The notes under the pieces are model-generated. The model worked only from the letters and a program-made list of their open reading frames with translations, had not been told where the DNA came from and ran no database searches. Position numbers and translations under genes: made by a program. Below are positions 46,707 to 55,001 of a DNA stretch of 56,126 nt, piece by piece. The stretch comes from Saccharothrix sp. ST-888 (GTDB lineage: Bacteria > Actinomycetota > Actinomycetes > Streptomycetales > Streptomycetaceae). Each line of letters opens with the position of its first letter. The first letter of the stretch is position 1. The stretch is taken from assembly GCF_000955975.1 (NCBI RefSeq), contig NZ_JYJF01000039.1:1-56126 (forward strand), in the 5' to 3' direction.

Positions 46707-47728
46707 CCACGGTCAGCCTCACCGACGTCGCCGGCTATCTGCCCGGCAGGCCGGTCCCCGCCGAGTTCTACACCGAGTACGCCGACGCCGAGGACAGCCT
46801 CCGCGACAGCCCGATGTTCCGGATCCCCCCACTGCGGCACCACGTGGCCGCCGACGAGACCAACGTGGACATGATCGAACGCGCGGTGCAGCCGCTCGTC
46901 GAGCGGCACGGGCGCGAGGAGATCCGCGCCGTGGACGTCCTGCTGACGCACAGCCAGCTTCCCGACATCCCGTTCGTGGGCGCCGGCACCGAGGTCGCGC
47001 GCCGGCTCGGGCTGAAACCGCAGTGGCTGATCGACGTGGCCAACGCGGGCTGCGCGTCCTTCATCCAGATGATCGAACTGGCACGCACGATCCTCACCAC
47101 CACCGACGCGAAGACCGCGCTGATCTGCAACGCGCAGAGCGCCGCGGGCCAGCTGTTCACCCAGTCCGACGTGCGCCGGCTCGCCCAGGCCGCCATCCCC
47201 GGCGACGGCGCCGGGGTCGGCTACCTGACCACCTCGGCCGGCGCGCCCGTGCTGGACGTGGTGACCCGCCACATCGGCGACTACGGCGGCGACATGACCG
47301 CGGTCCTCGACGACGGCCGGAAGTACTGGGAACCCGGAGAGTCCCAGCTGCGGATAGGTTTCACCGAGTCCGGCATCGCCCAGGTCATGGAACGCGGCAA
47401 CCGCCTGGTCCCGGAGGTCGTCACGGACCTGTGCCGCCGGATCGAGGTCCGAACCGCCGAGATCGACCTGCTGGTGACCAACCAGCCCAACCGCACGTTC
47501 CTGCAGAACTGGCGCGAGTCCCTGGGGCTGTCGAAGGACCGGCACCCCGACACGTTCGACAGCTGCGGAAACCTGTTCGGCGCGGCCATCCCCATCACCC
47601 TCGACCGCTCGATCCGTTCCGGAGCGGTCGAGGACGGAGGCCTGGTCGTACTCGGCGGTTTCGCCCACGCCGGTGACTTCGCCGGCGCGGCCGCGATCCG
47701 CTGGGGCGGCGGCCACCGCGCCGCCTGA
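46703..47728 (+). CDS. KASIII-like enzyme (FabH family) with His-to-Asn active site
   Basis: 341 residues of the thiolase fold. The GTG start overlaps the SRPBCC stop (GTGA). Cys117 in NAGCASFIQMIELA is the acyl-accepting nucleophile. In E. coli FabH the triad is Cys112, His244, Asn274; here the matching positions are Cys117, Asn260 (TNQPNR in place of the HQANxR motif) and Asn290 in SCGNLFGAA, with the same 30-residue spacing between the last two. Loss of the catalytic His implies no ordinary decarboxylative condensation. Acyl transfer to a hydroxyl or amine, as in CerJ-type enzymes, is more likely. It ends the operon. Confidence 0.9.
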   Translation: MTTVSLTDVAGYLPGRPVPAEFYTEYADAEDSLRDSPMFRIPPLRHHVAADETNVDMIERAVQPLVERHGREEIRAVDVLLTHSQLPDIPFVGAGTEVARRLGLKPQWLIDVANAGCASFIQMIELARTILTTTDAKTALICNAQSAAGQLFTQSDVRRLAQAAIPGDGAGVGYLTTSAGAPVLDVVTRHIGDYGGDMTAVLDDGRKYWEPGESQLRIGFTESGIAQVMERGNRLVPEVVTDLCRRIEVRTAEIDLLVTNQPNRTFLQNWRESLGLSKDRHPDTFDSCGNLFGAAIPITLDRSIRSGAVEDGGLVVLGGFAHAGDFAGAAAIRWGGGHRAA

Positions 47729-48113
47729 CGCGCTGCCGCCGGGTGGGCTACACCGCCTCGCGGCAGCGGGGCGACTGCACAACCCGGGGCGACGCCCGCC
47801 GGCTCGGCGCACTCCGGTGCGGCCGCGCGGCGGGCGTCCCGACCGGCTCCGGCTCACCGGGCAGGTCGAACGGCAGCCGGTCCTCCACCGAGTACGGCCA
47901 CTCGACGGTGCTCAGCCGGAGCGCGGGAACTGGCGGAGCCGGCACCGCCGTCCGCCGACACCGCATCACCGCGCGACCGAATGGTCTCCCTGAGTACCCG
48001 AACTCCTCGCGATCTCACCGTACGAGACGGTAATTCCGCTCCCCGGAGTTCCCTCGAGTAACGATTCATCCAAGGGTCTATCGGTAATTCCGGGGCGGCC
48101 CTACGCTGCGTCC
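47729..48113. other. Intergenic region after the biosynthetic operon
   Basis: 385 bp. A minus-strand frame at 47748-47969 (STVEWPYSVEDRLPFDLPG) looks partly coding-like but has no ribosome binding site or known family. No strong hairpin was seen behind the KASIII gene. The TACGCT at about 48102 could be the -10 of the next gene, which would then be leaderless. Confidence 0.4.
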
Positions 48114-49058
48114 GTGTCGCTCTTCCGAATGCTTCGAACCACCGGCCCCCGCCTGTCCCCCGAACTCGACGACAGCAAACTCGGAAGGGTGCGCAAGCAA
48201 CTTGGTTCCCCCCCTATGCCGGGCCTGACCGATATTCAGATCGACCAGGTCGAACGGGTAATTCAGGACGCGGGAACGGACTGGGACCGGCGCGCGCACC
48301 GCTTCGCGGTACTGGCGGGACCGGCGGCGAATTCCGGTCTCGCCCGGTCCTGGCGGATGCGCCGGCCGAAGAGTGCCGACGCCCTGATCTTCGAGTCCTG
48401 GGTCGAGCTGATCCGCGGCCAACTCGCCGGAGAGATGGAGGACGCGCGCGCCACCGCCGACCGCTGCCACCGCGCCGCCGAACTCCAGCCGAGCGATCCG
48501 ACGCCCTGGGTGGTCATGCTCGGGATGCTGCGGCTGCTGCGGCGCGACCCGCAGGAGGTGTTCCAGGTCTGGCACGAGGTGATGGCCCGTGACGCCTGGC
48601 ACCGCGAAGCGCATCTGCAGATGCTGGGCTACCTGTCCCCGGAGGAGTGCGGCTCCCACAGCCGGGTGCTCGACTTCGTCGACTCCGTCCGGTCCCGGAT
48701 ACCTCCGGCGGTACCGGCGGTGGGCCTGGAGCTCACGGCGATCGTCGAACACCACCACCGCACCGTCTCCCGCGGCGGCGTCGACGGACTGCTGGCCCGA
48801 AGACAGTGGACGCAGGCCCGCGCGGCGTCGTCCCTGGAACGCGCGCTCGCCGACTGGACCAAGCCGGGCTACCTGCGGCACGCCGCGGCGCTGGCCGACC
48901 TCAACCTGCTGGCCTACGCGCTGGTCCGGGCCAACCGGCTCCCGGAGGCCGCAGAGGTCTTCCGCCTGATCGGAGGAACCGTCACCCCCTGGCCCTGGCG
49001 GATGGACGGCGAGCCGCTCCAGCGCTTCGGCTACTGGCAGACGCAGGCTCTGCGCTGA
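48114..49058 (+). CDS. Hypothetical helical-repeat protein
   Basis: 314 residues, soluble and strongly helical. The middle (ADALIFESWVELIRGQLAGEMEDARATADRCHRAAELQPSDPTPWVVMLGMLRLL) has the look of degenerate TPR helices, and RANRLPEAAEVFRLIG near the end may be another pair. No signal, membrane segment or enzyme motif is seen. The GTG start has no clear ribosome binding site. No family is recognised and no function proposed. Confidence 0.78.
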   Translation: MSLFRMLRTTGPRLSPELDDSKLGRVRKQLGSPPMPGLTDIQIDQVERVIQDAGTDWDRRAHRFAVLAGPAANSGLARSWRMRRPKSADALIFESWVELIRGQLAGEMEDARATADRCHRAAELQPSDPTPWVVMLGMLRLLRRDPQEVFQVWHEVMARDAWHREAHLQMLGYLSPEECGSHSRVLDFVDSVRSRIPPAVPAVGLELTAIVEHHHRTVSRGGVDGLLARRQWTQARAASSLERALADWTKPGYLRHAAALADLNLLAYALVRANRLPEAAEVFRLIGGTVTPWPWRMDGEPLQRFGYWQTQALR

Positions 49059-49177
49059 CCCGTACTGGCCTGCGCCGGCCTGTGTCGGCCTCCGTCGAGC
49101 TGCGCCGAACTGCCCGTGCGCCAGCGCCGGTTGACCGCTGCCCGCAGAGCCGGCTCGCGCCGGCGTGACCTCCGGGG

Positions 49178-49687
49178 TCAGGCGGCGTGCGACAGCTCTC
49201 GCAGGTCGGTGATGCGGGCGACCCGCCGCAGCTCGGTGTGGAGCGTGGACGGCGGAACGGCGACCACCGGGCACGTCGCACGGGCCAGGCAGTAGCGGCT
49301 CACCGAACCGTGCAGGAGTCGGCGCAGGCCGCCCTGGCGTCCGGTGCTGATGACCAGCAGGTCGTCCGGCCGATCGGCGACCTGGACCAGCACCGGTCCG
49401 GCCTCACCGCGGACCACCAGCGGCTCCACCCGGACACCGACGGGGAGTCCGCCGAAGGCGTCCTGGAAGGCTCGCTCCAGTCGCTCCCGGGCAGCCGCCT
49501 CCCAGGTGCGGAGCAGCGGCGGACACGGCCGGGCGCGGTAGTTGAACTCGCCGCCGACGGGCGACCAGGCCAGCACGGGAACAAGCACCGCCCCGCGGGT
49601 ACGGGCCTCGTCCACCGCGCGGTGCAGTGCGGTCAGGCTGTTCAACGAGCCACTGACTCCGACGATGACGCGCGCGCCGTCCGACAT
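49178..49687 (-). CDS. Universal stress protein, UspA family
   Basis: 169-residue single UspA domain. RVIVGVSGSLNSLTALHRAVDEA is the first strand and nucleotide-binding Asp/Ser region; STGRQGGLRRLLHGSVSRYCL is a slightly altered form of the ATP-binding loop G-2x-G-9x-GS; CPVVAVPP is the last strand. Such proteins bind ATP and help survival in hypoxia or stationary phase. The ATG follows GCGAGGGTCC, a weak site. A strong-looking -10 (TATAAT) with a palindrome lies about 60 bp upstream. Confidence 0.9.
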   Translation of the reverse strand: MSDGARVIVGVSGSLNSLTALHRAVDEARTRGAVLVPVLAWSPVGGEFNYRARPCPPLLRTWEAAARERLERAFQDAFGGLPVGVRVEPLVVRGEAGPVLVQVADRPDDLLVISTGRQGGLRRLLHGSVSRYCLARATCPVVAVPPSTLHTELRRVARITDLRELSHAA

Positions 49688-50395
49688 GGACCCTCGCTCT
49701 TTCTGCTCTTGCCCGCTCGCCCTGAGCTCAACGCGGACTCCTTCGATTATAGTGGCACGCCACTCCTATTACATGCAAATCAAAGGTGTTTCTACTATTT
49801 GATCTTGTATACATTGACTATTTGGGGCATCTGACCTGCATCAATGCGGACGACGCGCGGCCGGTCGGCCGGTCGGGACGCGGCGGCGGCCACCCCCCGG
49901 GCACAGCCCTCGACCGCAGCGAACTCCCTTGTGATCCTGGCCAGTTGGCGATTGAGAAGCGATGCCGCGCACCCGCCACGGCGGCTGCGTTCGGACTTGG
50001 ACACCCAGAGCCGGATCGGCCGACTCCGCAGGGGTCCGCAGACCGCCTGACCAGCGCACCGTTCGAGCCGAAGATCCCGGTAGCGAGAAATCGGACTTAT
50101 CGGTCATTTCCGCCCTTATTTGCCTATATGGGCTTCTTGACAGTGCGCGAACCACCGGGCAAGAATCCGGTCACCCAGCGCCGCCCCCCAAGCGGACAGC
50201 TGTCGTGCTGAAGGCCCAGGTCGCCGGATCGCCCTACGGGTGCCGCGCCGCCGGCCGAACGCCGAAACCCGGAAGTCCCTGCCCCGGCGTCCGACGCCTT
50301 GTCCCGCCACACCCTGTCCCGCCATGCCTTGTTGCACCGTGCCTTGTTCCACCGAGTCCGTCCCGTGACCCGGTGGCCTTGCTAGGAAGACCCCG
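49688..50395. other. Divergent intergenic region with an A+T-rich core
   Basis: 708 bp between the UspA and lipoprotein genes. 49740-49840 is far richer in A+T than the rest of the window and contains the UspA promoter features. 50280-50370 has imperfect short direct repeats (variants of CCTTGT/CCTGTCCCGCCA). No gene was found. Confidence 0.55.
49746..49764 (-). promoter_or_regulatory. TATAAT box and overlapping palindrome upstream of UspA gene
   Basis: TATAAT lies at 49751-49746 on the minus strand. The inverted repeat AGTGGC-2 nt-GCCACT (49751-49764) abuts it on the upstream side, where a regulator could block or help RNA polymerase. No consensus -35 at 17-bp spacing was found; TTTGATTTGC lies too far, so activation by a bound factor is possible. 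Confidence 0.55.
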
Positions 50396-51145
50396 ATGCC
50401 TGGCTCCATTCGTCTCCCCGCCCCTGTCCGACCTGTCAGCGCGGCTGCCCTCGGCGCGCTCGGCGTCCTGGCCGTGCTGGTCACCGTCGGCGGCTGCGGC
50501 AGCGCTCCCCGGCTGTCCGCCACCGCCCGCAGTACCGGCGCGTCCGCCTCGGTCGCCGGAGCACCGACGAGTGTCACCGCAGAGTCCACAGCAGGGCCCA
50601 CGGCGACGGAACGGCTCTCCGCGGCCCAGCTCCCCAACGGAGCCGTCGAGGGATGGCACCCGCTCGCTCCACCTCGTACCCAGGCCGTGACCGGCGCCGT
50701 CCAGCTCGACGAGTGCGCGTCCGTCCCCGGTGCCGCCTCCTGGCAGCAGCAGGCGTACGTCAGCGTCTACCGGACACCGGCGGAGCAGGACCTGTTCACC
50801 TTCCGTGACGGCACCGCCGCGCAGACCGCGTACCAGGGCCTGCTGACGCAGATGGACGCCTGCCAGACCGTGTCCCGCGCCCTTCAGGCCAAGGCCCTCG
50901 GCACGACGGACGCGCAGGTCACCAGGACCGCCGTGACCGATCAGGGCACCGCCTGGTCGCGGCAGTGGACGGGCGTCGAGGGGCTGTCCGCGGCCGGCCC
51001 GCAGACCGACCACCTCTACGCCGTCCAGCAGGGCACCACCCTGGCCGTCGTCCACTTCGACGAGTGGGCTGCCACCCACGCCGTCCCCTACAGCACCCGA
51101 GCCGACGGAGACCTGCTCACCTCGGTCGCCCGACAGCTCGGCTAG
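50396..51145 (+). CDS. Lipoprotein of unknown function
   Basis: 249 residues. A long n-region and hydrophobic stretch (AALGALGVLAVLVTVGGCGS) end in the lipobox VGGC, followed by a Ser/Thr/Ala linker. The mature domain has two Cys (DECASVP and MDACQTVS) that may pair, and a PAEQDLFTFRDGTAAQTAYQGLL stretch like the sensor-type domains of streptomycete lipoproteins. The ATG follows AGGAAGACC. The next gene starts 61 bp downstream on the same strand, so they may be co-transcribed. Confidence 0.82.
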   Translation: MPGSIRLPAPVRPVSAAALGALGVLAVLVTVGGCGSAPRLSATARSTGASASVAGAPTSVTAESTAGPTATERLSAAQLPNGAVEGWHPLAPPRTQAVTGAVQLDECASVPGAASWQQQAYVSVYRTPAEQDLFTFRDGTAAQTAYQGLLTQMDACQTVSRALQAKALGTTDAQVTRTAVTDQGTAWSRQWTGVEGLSAAGPQTDHLYAVQQGTTLAVVHFDEWAATHAVPYSTRADGDLLTSVARQLG

Positions 51146-51206
51146 CCACACCCGCTGCCCACACCAGCACCCCGCTGCCCCACACCAGCACCCCCTGGAG
51201 ACATCC

Positions 51207-51863
51207 ATGCACCTGTACGGACCCGCCCTCCGCCGCTGCCTCGTCGGCCTCCTCGGAGTCGGCGCCGCCTCCCTGATGATCGCCACTCCCGCGCACGCGG
51301 CGTCGTCCGTCGGCGGCAGCATCTCGCCCGACGAGGTCATCCAGCGGGCCAAGAGCTGGGTCAGCCAGGGCGTGCCCTACAACCAGGGCGCGACCCACAC
51401 CGACAGCAACGGCACCTACCGCGAGGACTGCTCCGGGTTCGTCTCCATGGCCTGGCACCTCAGCTCCAGCCTGGTCACCTCCACGCTCCCGGGCGTCTCC
51501 ACCAGGATCGCCAGCTCCCAGCTCCAGCCCGGCGACGCCCTCGACTACACCGCCGACCACGTCATCCTCTTCGGCAACTGGATCGACCAGTCCGCCGGGA
51601 CGTTCAACTTCTACGCCGAGCAGAACCGCAGCGTTCCCACCCGCGAGTACCAGGGCAACCTCAACGCCAGCTCGCTGGCCGGCTGGCCCACCAGCTACTA
51701 CACGCCGCTCCGCTACAACAAGATCACGGGCTCCGCCACCAGCGCGTCCACGACGGCACCCGCACCGGCCCCCGCCACCCCCACGACCAGCACCCCCGCA
51801 CCCGCCGCCCCCGCACCTGCGCCCGCCGACCACACTTGGCAGCACCACTCGTACCGCTGGTAA
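51207..51863 (+). CDS. Secreted NlpC/P60-like amidase
   Basis: 218 residues with a Sec signal ending in AHA-AS. The cysteine-protease-like core has DCSGFVSMAWHL (nucleophile Cys), DHVILFGNW (catalytic His) and the polar residue region FYAEQNR. The order Cys, His, third residue is that of NlpC/P60-type and related CHAP/amidase enzymes, which cut peptidoglycan stem peptides or amides. A Pro/Ala/Thr-rich tail of about 45 residues ends in HHSYRW. The ATG follows TGGAGAC. It follows a lipoprotein gene and precedes a strong terminator. Confidence 0.82.
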   Translation: MHLYGPALRRCLVGLLGVGAASLMIATPAHAASSVGGSISPDEVIQRAKSWVSQGVPYNQGATHTDSNGTYREDCSGFVSMAWHLSSSLVTSTLPGVSTRIASSQLQPGDALDYTADHVILFGNWIDQSAGTFNFYAEQNRSVPTREYQGNLNASSLAGWPTSYYTPLRYNKITGSATSASTTAPAPAPATPTTSTPAPAAPAPAPADHTWQHHSYRW

Positions 51864-52528
51864 CGAGTCCCCCCGGAGTCCCCTGCCCGACTCTGTGACA
51901 ACCGCCACCTTCGAGGGTCGGCCCCGCGCCAGCGGGGCCGACCCTCGATGCGTTTGCGGCGGACCTGCCGGGTGCGCGAGCGACGCGCTACCGGCGGAAA
52001 AACGTCCGGGATATGAGATCCCAGGATGTGAGGCCGATTACAGCGGCTCCACCGCTCCCGGGATGTCGGCGATCTCCGCTGGTCAGAGACCGTGTCGCGG
52101 ACAACGGCGGCTGACTTGGCGTCAGTGACGGGTTCGGAGCGGGTGCCGGTTCCGCCACCGGATGCGGCCCCCGATGCGGTGGCCAGGCGACGACAGCAGA
52201 GCACGGAGGTGAGGAACCAGCTCAGCCTGGCGGCAGAGCCCCTCCGGCCCTCCAACGCTGCGGGCTCCGACGCCTGGGAGTTCCTGCGCGACGCCGAAGC
52301 CCTGTTCCGCTGCCCGCCGCCAGGGTGAAACAGCGAGACTCCGCTGTGGAATTCGTTTCGCTGCATGGATTGTGCTGTCCGCTCACATAAATTAGCCCAC
52401 CTGGTTGCATCCCCTTCCAGCATCCCCCCGAAGGGTGTAACGCGGTCGTCTGTCTGCCTGATAAGGCCGATCCCGCATTGGTTTCGGATCAGACCCGCCC
52501 GTGCGGCCGGGGACGTGCAGAAGGAACG
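51864..52528. other. Intergenic region after amidase gene
   Basis: 665 bp. It starts with a strong terminator hairpin. A short plus-strand frame at 52092-52328 has no recognisable product. The stretch 52320-52450 is A+T-richer and probably carries the promoter of the cupredoxin operon, but no consensus pair was found. Confidence 0.5.
51911..51948. terminator. Perfect 17-bp terminator hairpin
   Basis: Arms 51911-51927 and 51932-51948 (TCGAGGGTCGGCCCCGC and complement) with a GCCA loop, 48 bp after the amidase stop. It is the likely terminator of the lipoprotein-amidase unit. Confidence 0.85.
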
Positions 52529-53056
52529 ATGGGCATGAATGCGAACTCCTCTGCTCCGGCGCGGTGGTCGCGTACGGCGTGCCTGGCCGCTGTCGCCGTT
52601 GCCGGAGCACTGGGACTGCTCAGCGCGTGCGGCGGATCGTCACACCCCAAACCCGCCGGCGCGCTGAGCCCGGGACCCGGCCAGACCCTGCCCGGATTTC
52701 CCGGTGCCTCCGGAACGAGCGGTACGGCCATCGCCAGCCCACCACCAACCGCGCCATCGACCCCGTACACCAGCGGCCAGCCGTCCGCTCCGGCGGCCGC
52801 CAACGCGGTGACGATCAAGAACTTTGCGTTCTCCCCGGCCACCGTGACGGTCAAGGCGGGAACGACGGTGACCTGGACCAACACCGACCCCGACGCTCAC
52901 ACCGTCACCAGCAAGCAGGGATCGGGCGGGCCACTGCAGTCGGCAGCCCTAGGCACCAACGACACCTACAGCTACACGTTCACCCAACCCGGCAGCTACC
53001 CCTACTTCTGCTCCATCCACCCGTTCATGACCGCGACCGTGGTGGTGACCCCGTGA
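52529..53056 (+). CDS. Cupredoxin (plastocyanin-like) lipoprotein
   Basis: 175 residues. Lipobox LLSAC follows a hydrophobic segment, then a long Pro/Ser/Gly linker, then a cupredoxin domain of about 90 residues. Type 1 copper ligands are all present: His in DAHTV, Cys in YFCSIHPFM, His two residues on, and Met at the end. It is a blue copper electron carrier tied to the outer face of the membrane. ATG 52529 follows AGAAGGA; ATG 52535 is an alternative. Its stop overlaps the next gene (GTGA). Confidence 0.92.
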   Translation: MGMNANSSAPARWSRTACLAAVAVAGALGLLSACGGSSHPKPAGALSPGPGQTLPGFPGASGTSGTAIASPPPTAPSTPYTSGQPSAPAAANAVTIKNFAFSPATVTVKAGTTVTWTNTDPDAHTVTSKQGSGGPLQSAALGTNDTYSYTFTQPGSYPYFCSIHPFMTATVVVTP

Positions 53057-54006
53057 CCGAGCCCACACCCGACTCCAACGGTGGCGTCGAACACGGCATG
53101 ACCCGCCGCCAGCTCATGCGGCACTCCGCCTGGTTCGGTGGTGCCGTGGTCCTGACCGTCACCGCGGGAGAGGTTATCAGTCACATCCCCGGTTCGTCGA
53201 ACGCGGCCCCGGCGGGCAGCGCCGACCTGCGGTTCGTGCAGGTCTCCGACAGCCACATCGGCTTCCAGGGCCCGGCCAACATGGACGTCACCGGAACGTT
53301 CGCCGACGCGATCAACCAGGTCAACTCCCTCGGCTTCCGCCCCGACTTCGTCATGCACAGCGGCGACCTGACACACCTTTCCACCCCCGCCCAGTTCGAC
53401 CAGGTCAAGCAGATGCTGTCGCAGCTGGACACCGACCGGGTCTTCACCGTGCCGGGCGAGCACGACTCGATCGGAGACAACGGACCACGCGCCTACCGGC
53501 AGACTTTCGGCAAAAACACCCTCGGCGACGGCTGGTACAGCTTCGACACCCACGGCGTGCACTTCATCGCGCTGGTCAACACGCTGCACCTGGAGCAACT
53601 CGGCCACCTGGGCAACGATCAGATCGACTTCGTGCGCAAGGACATCGCCGGCCTGTCCTCGGACACCCCCATCGTCATCTTCAGCCACATCCCCTTGTTC
53701 GCGATGTATCCGACCTGGGGCTGGGGCACCGACGACGCGGTACAGGTGCTGTCGATGCTGCGCCGCTTCTCCTCGGTCACCTGCCTCAACGGGCACGTCC
53801 ACCAGCTGTTCGCCAAGACCGAGGGCAACATCACCTTCCACTCGGCCGCCCCCACCTGCTACCCGTTCCCCAAACCCGGCCAGGGCCCCGCCCCGCTCCC
53901 ACAGGTACTGCCCGCCGGACACCTCAAGGACGCACTCGGCATCCGCACCGTCAACTACTGGCAAGGCAACCACGCACTGGCCATCAAGGACGAGAAACTC
54001 GCATGA
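53053..54006 (+). CDS. Tat-exported metallophosphoesterase
   Basis: 317 residues. The start is a GTG overlapping the cupredoxin stop. RRQLMRHSAWFGGAVVLTVTAG near the N-terminus is a Tat-type signal. The calcineurin-like phosphoesterase motifs are in order: QVSDSHIG (DxH), SGDLTH (GDx2), VPGEHDS (GNHD variant, with Glu in place of Asn), IFSHIPL and NGHVHQ (GHxH). This would hydrolyse a phosphoester outside the membrane using two metals. The GEHD replacement is seen in some family members. The stop overlaps the membrane-protein gene (ATGA). Confidence 0.92.
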   Translation: MTEPTPDSNGGVEHGMTRRQLMRHSAWFGGAVVLTVTAGEVISHIPGSSNAAPAGSADLRFVQVSDSHIGFQGPANMDVTGTFADAINQVNSLGFRPDFVMHSGDLTHLSTPAQFDQVKQMLSQLDTDRVFTVPGEHDSIGDNGPRAYRQTFGKNTLGDGWYSFDTHGVHFIALVNTLHLEQLGHLGNDQIDFVRKDIAGLSSDTPIVIFSHIPLFAMYPTWGWGTDDAVQVLSMLRRFSSVTCLNGHVHQLFAKTEGNITFHSAAPTCYPFPKPGQGPAPLPQVLPAGHLKDALGIRTVNYWQGNHALAIKDEKLA

Positions 54007-55001
54007 ACACCCGCAGCCTGCCAGCCCTCGCACTGCGCCTGGTACTCGCCGCCACACTCGCGGCAAGCGGATACATCCACGCCCAGCTCTACATCGACGG
54101 ATACCGCTTCGTCCACATCATCGGCTCGCTGTTCCTGCTACAGGCCAGCACCGCCTTCGCGGTGGCCGCACTCCTGCTGCTGGGGGCACCCCCGCTCCTG
54201 CGGATCGCCGCCACCGCGATCGCCATCGGCACACTCGCCGGGTTCACCGCATCCCGCACCACCGGACTGTTCGGGTTCTCCGAAAACGGCCTGCAACCCG
54301 CCCCACAGGCCCTGCTCAGCCTCATCACCGAGACGCTCACCCTGCTGATCGTCGTGGCCTGGCATGCATCCGAGGTCGGGCTCGTGCCGTCAAGATCCAG
54401 GGCGGCAGAGTCGGGAGCGGGGACGGCTGATCACGCGGAGGGCCTCACTCACCCCGCCAGCCACCAACGGCTCCACGACGTCCTGTGGCTCCTCCTGCCC
54501 GTGGCGGTGATGGTCGGCCTCTTCTGGTACGGCCGGGTACACACCCCCAACTACGAGACCAGCCTCTTCGGGAACCGCGGCAACGACGCGATACTACTGA
54601 AAGCCCAGCTGGGATCCGCGCTCCTGGGCCTGGCGCTGATTCAGCTACTTCTCGCCCTGTGGATGTACGGCCGCCTGCCCGCACTGCGAGCCGCACCGCA
54701 CCGGGTCCACACCGTGCACCGCCTCATCGGCCTGACCGCCTTCCTCCTCTCCCTGCCCATCGCCCGGCACTGCATCACCGCCTACGGCGTCCAATTCACC
54801 GACACCCGCGTGGCGCTGCACTCGCTCGCCGGCTGCTTCCTCTACGGGGCCTTCGTCGCCAAGGTCATCGTGGTCCGGCACCGCCGCTGGCCCGGCTGGG
54901 CACTCCCCCTGGCCGGCGGCACCCTCGTCACCGCGATCGCCCTGATCTGGTACGTCGCCCCCTTCTGGTACCTGAACGGCTTCCAGGCCCCCGGCCTGTG
55001 A
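54003..55001 (+). CDS. His-rich polytopic membrane protein, possible heme protein (DUF6529-like C-terminus)
   Basis: 332 residues. The N-terminal half has four membrane segments (LVLAATLAASGYIHAQLY and on) and the C-terminal half about five. The C-terminal half carries conserved-looking His residues in or near helices: HTVHRLIGLTAFL, IARHCITAYGVQF, ALHSLAGCFLYGAF and VVRHRRWPGWALP. This resembles DUF6529 proteins and the heme-b binding layout of cytochrome b561/ferric reductase proteins. It is coupled to the metallophosphoesterase and cupredoxin genes, so an extracytoplasmic redox role with the copper protein is plausible but not shown. Confidence 0.85.
   Translation: MNTRSLPALALRLVLAATLAASGYIHAQLYIDGYRFVHIIGSLFLLQASTAFAVAALLLLGAPPLLRIAATAIAIGTLAGFTASRTTGLFGFSENGLQPAPQALLSLITETLTLLIVVAWHASEVGLVPSRSRAAESGAGTADHAEGLTHPASHQRLHDVLWLLLPVAVMVGLFWYGRVHTPNYETSLFGNRGNDAILLKAQLGSALLGLALIQLLLALWMYGRLPALRAAPHRVHTVHRLIGLTAFLLSLPIARHCITAYGVQFTDTRVALHSLAGCFLYGAFVAKVIVVRHRRWPGWALPLAGGTLVTAIALIWYVAPFWYLNGFQAPGL

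Noticed and set aside
47748..47969. Minus-strand frame with DRLPFDLPGEPEPVG
   Set aside because: Somewhat protein-like, but short, with no ribosome binding site and no family. It is mentioned only in the gap entry.
52092..52328. Short plus-strand frame before the cupredoxin operon
   Set aside because: No ribosome binding site, no recognisable domain and an overlapping frame on the other strand of equal quality.
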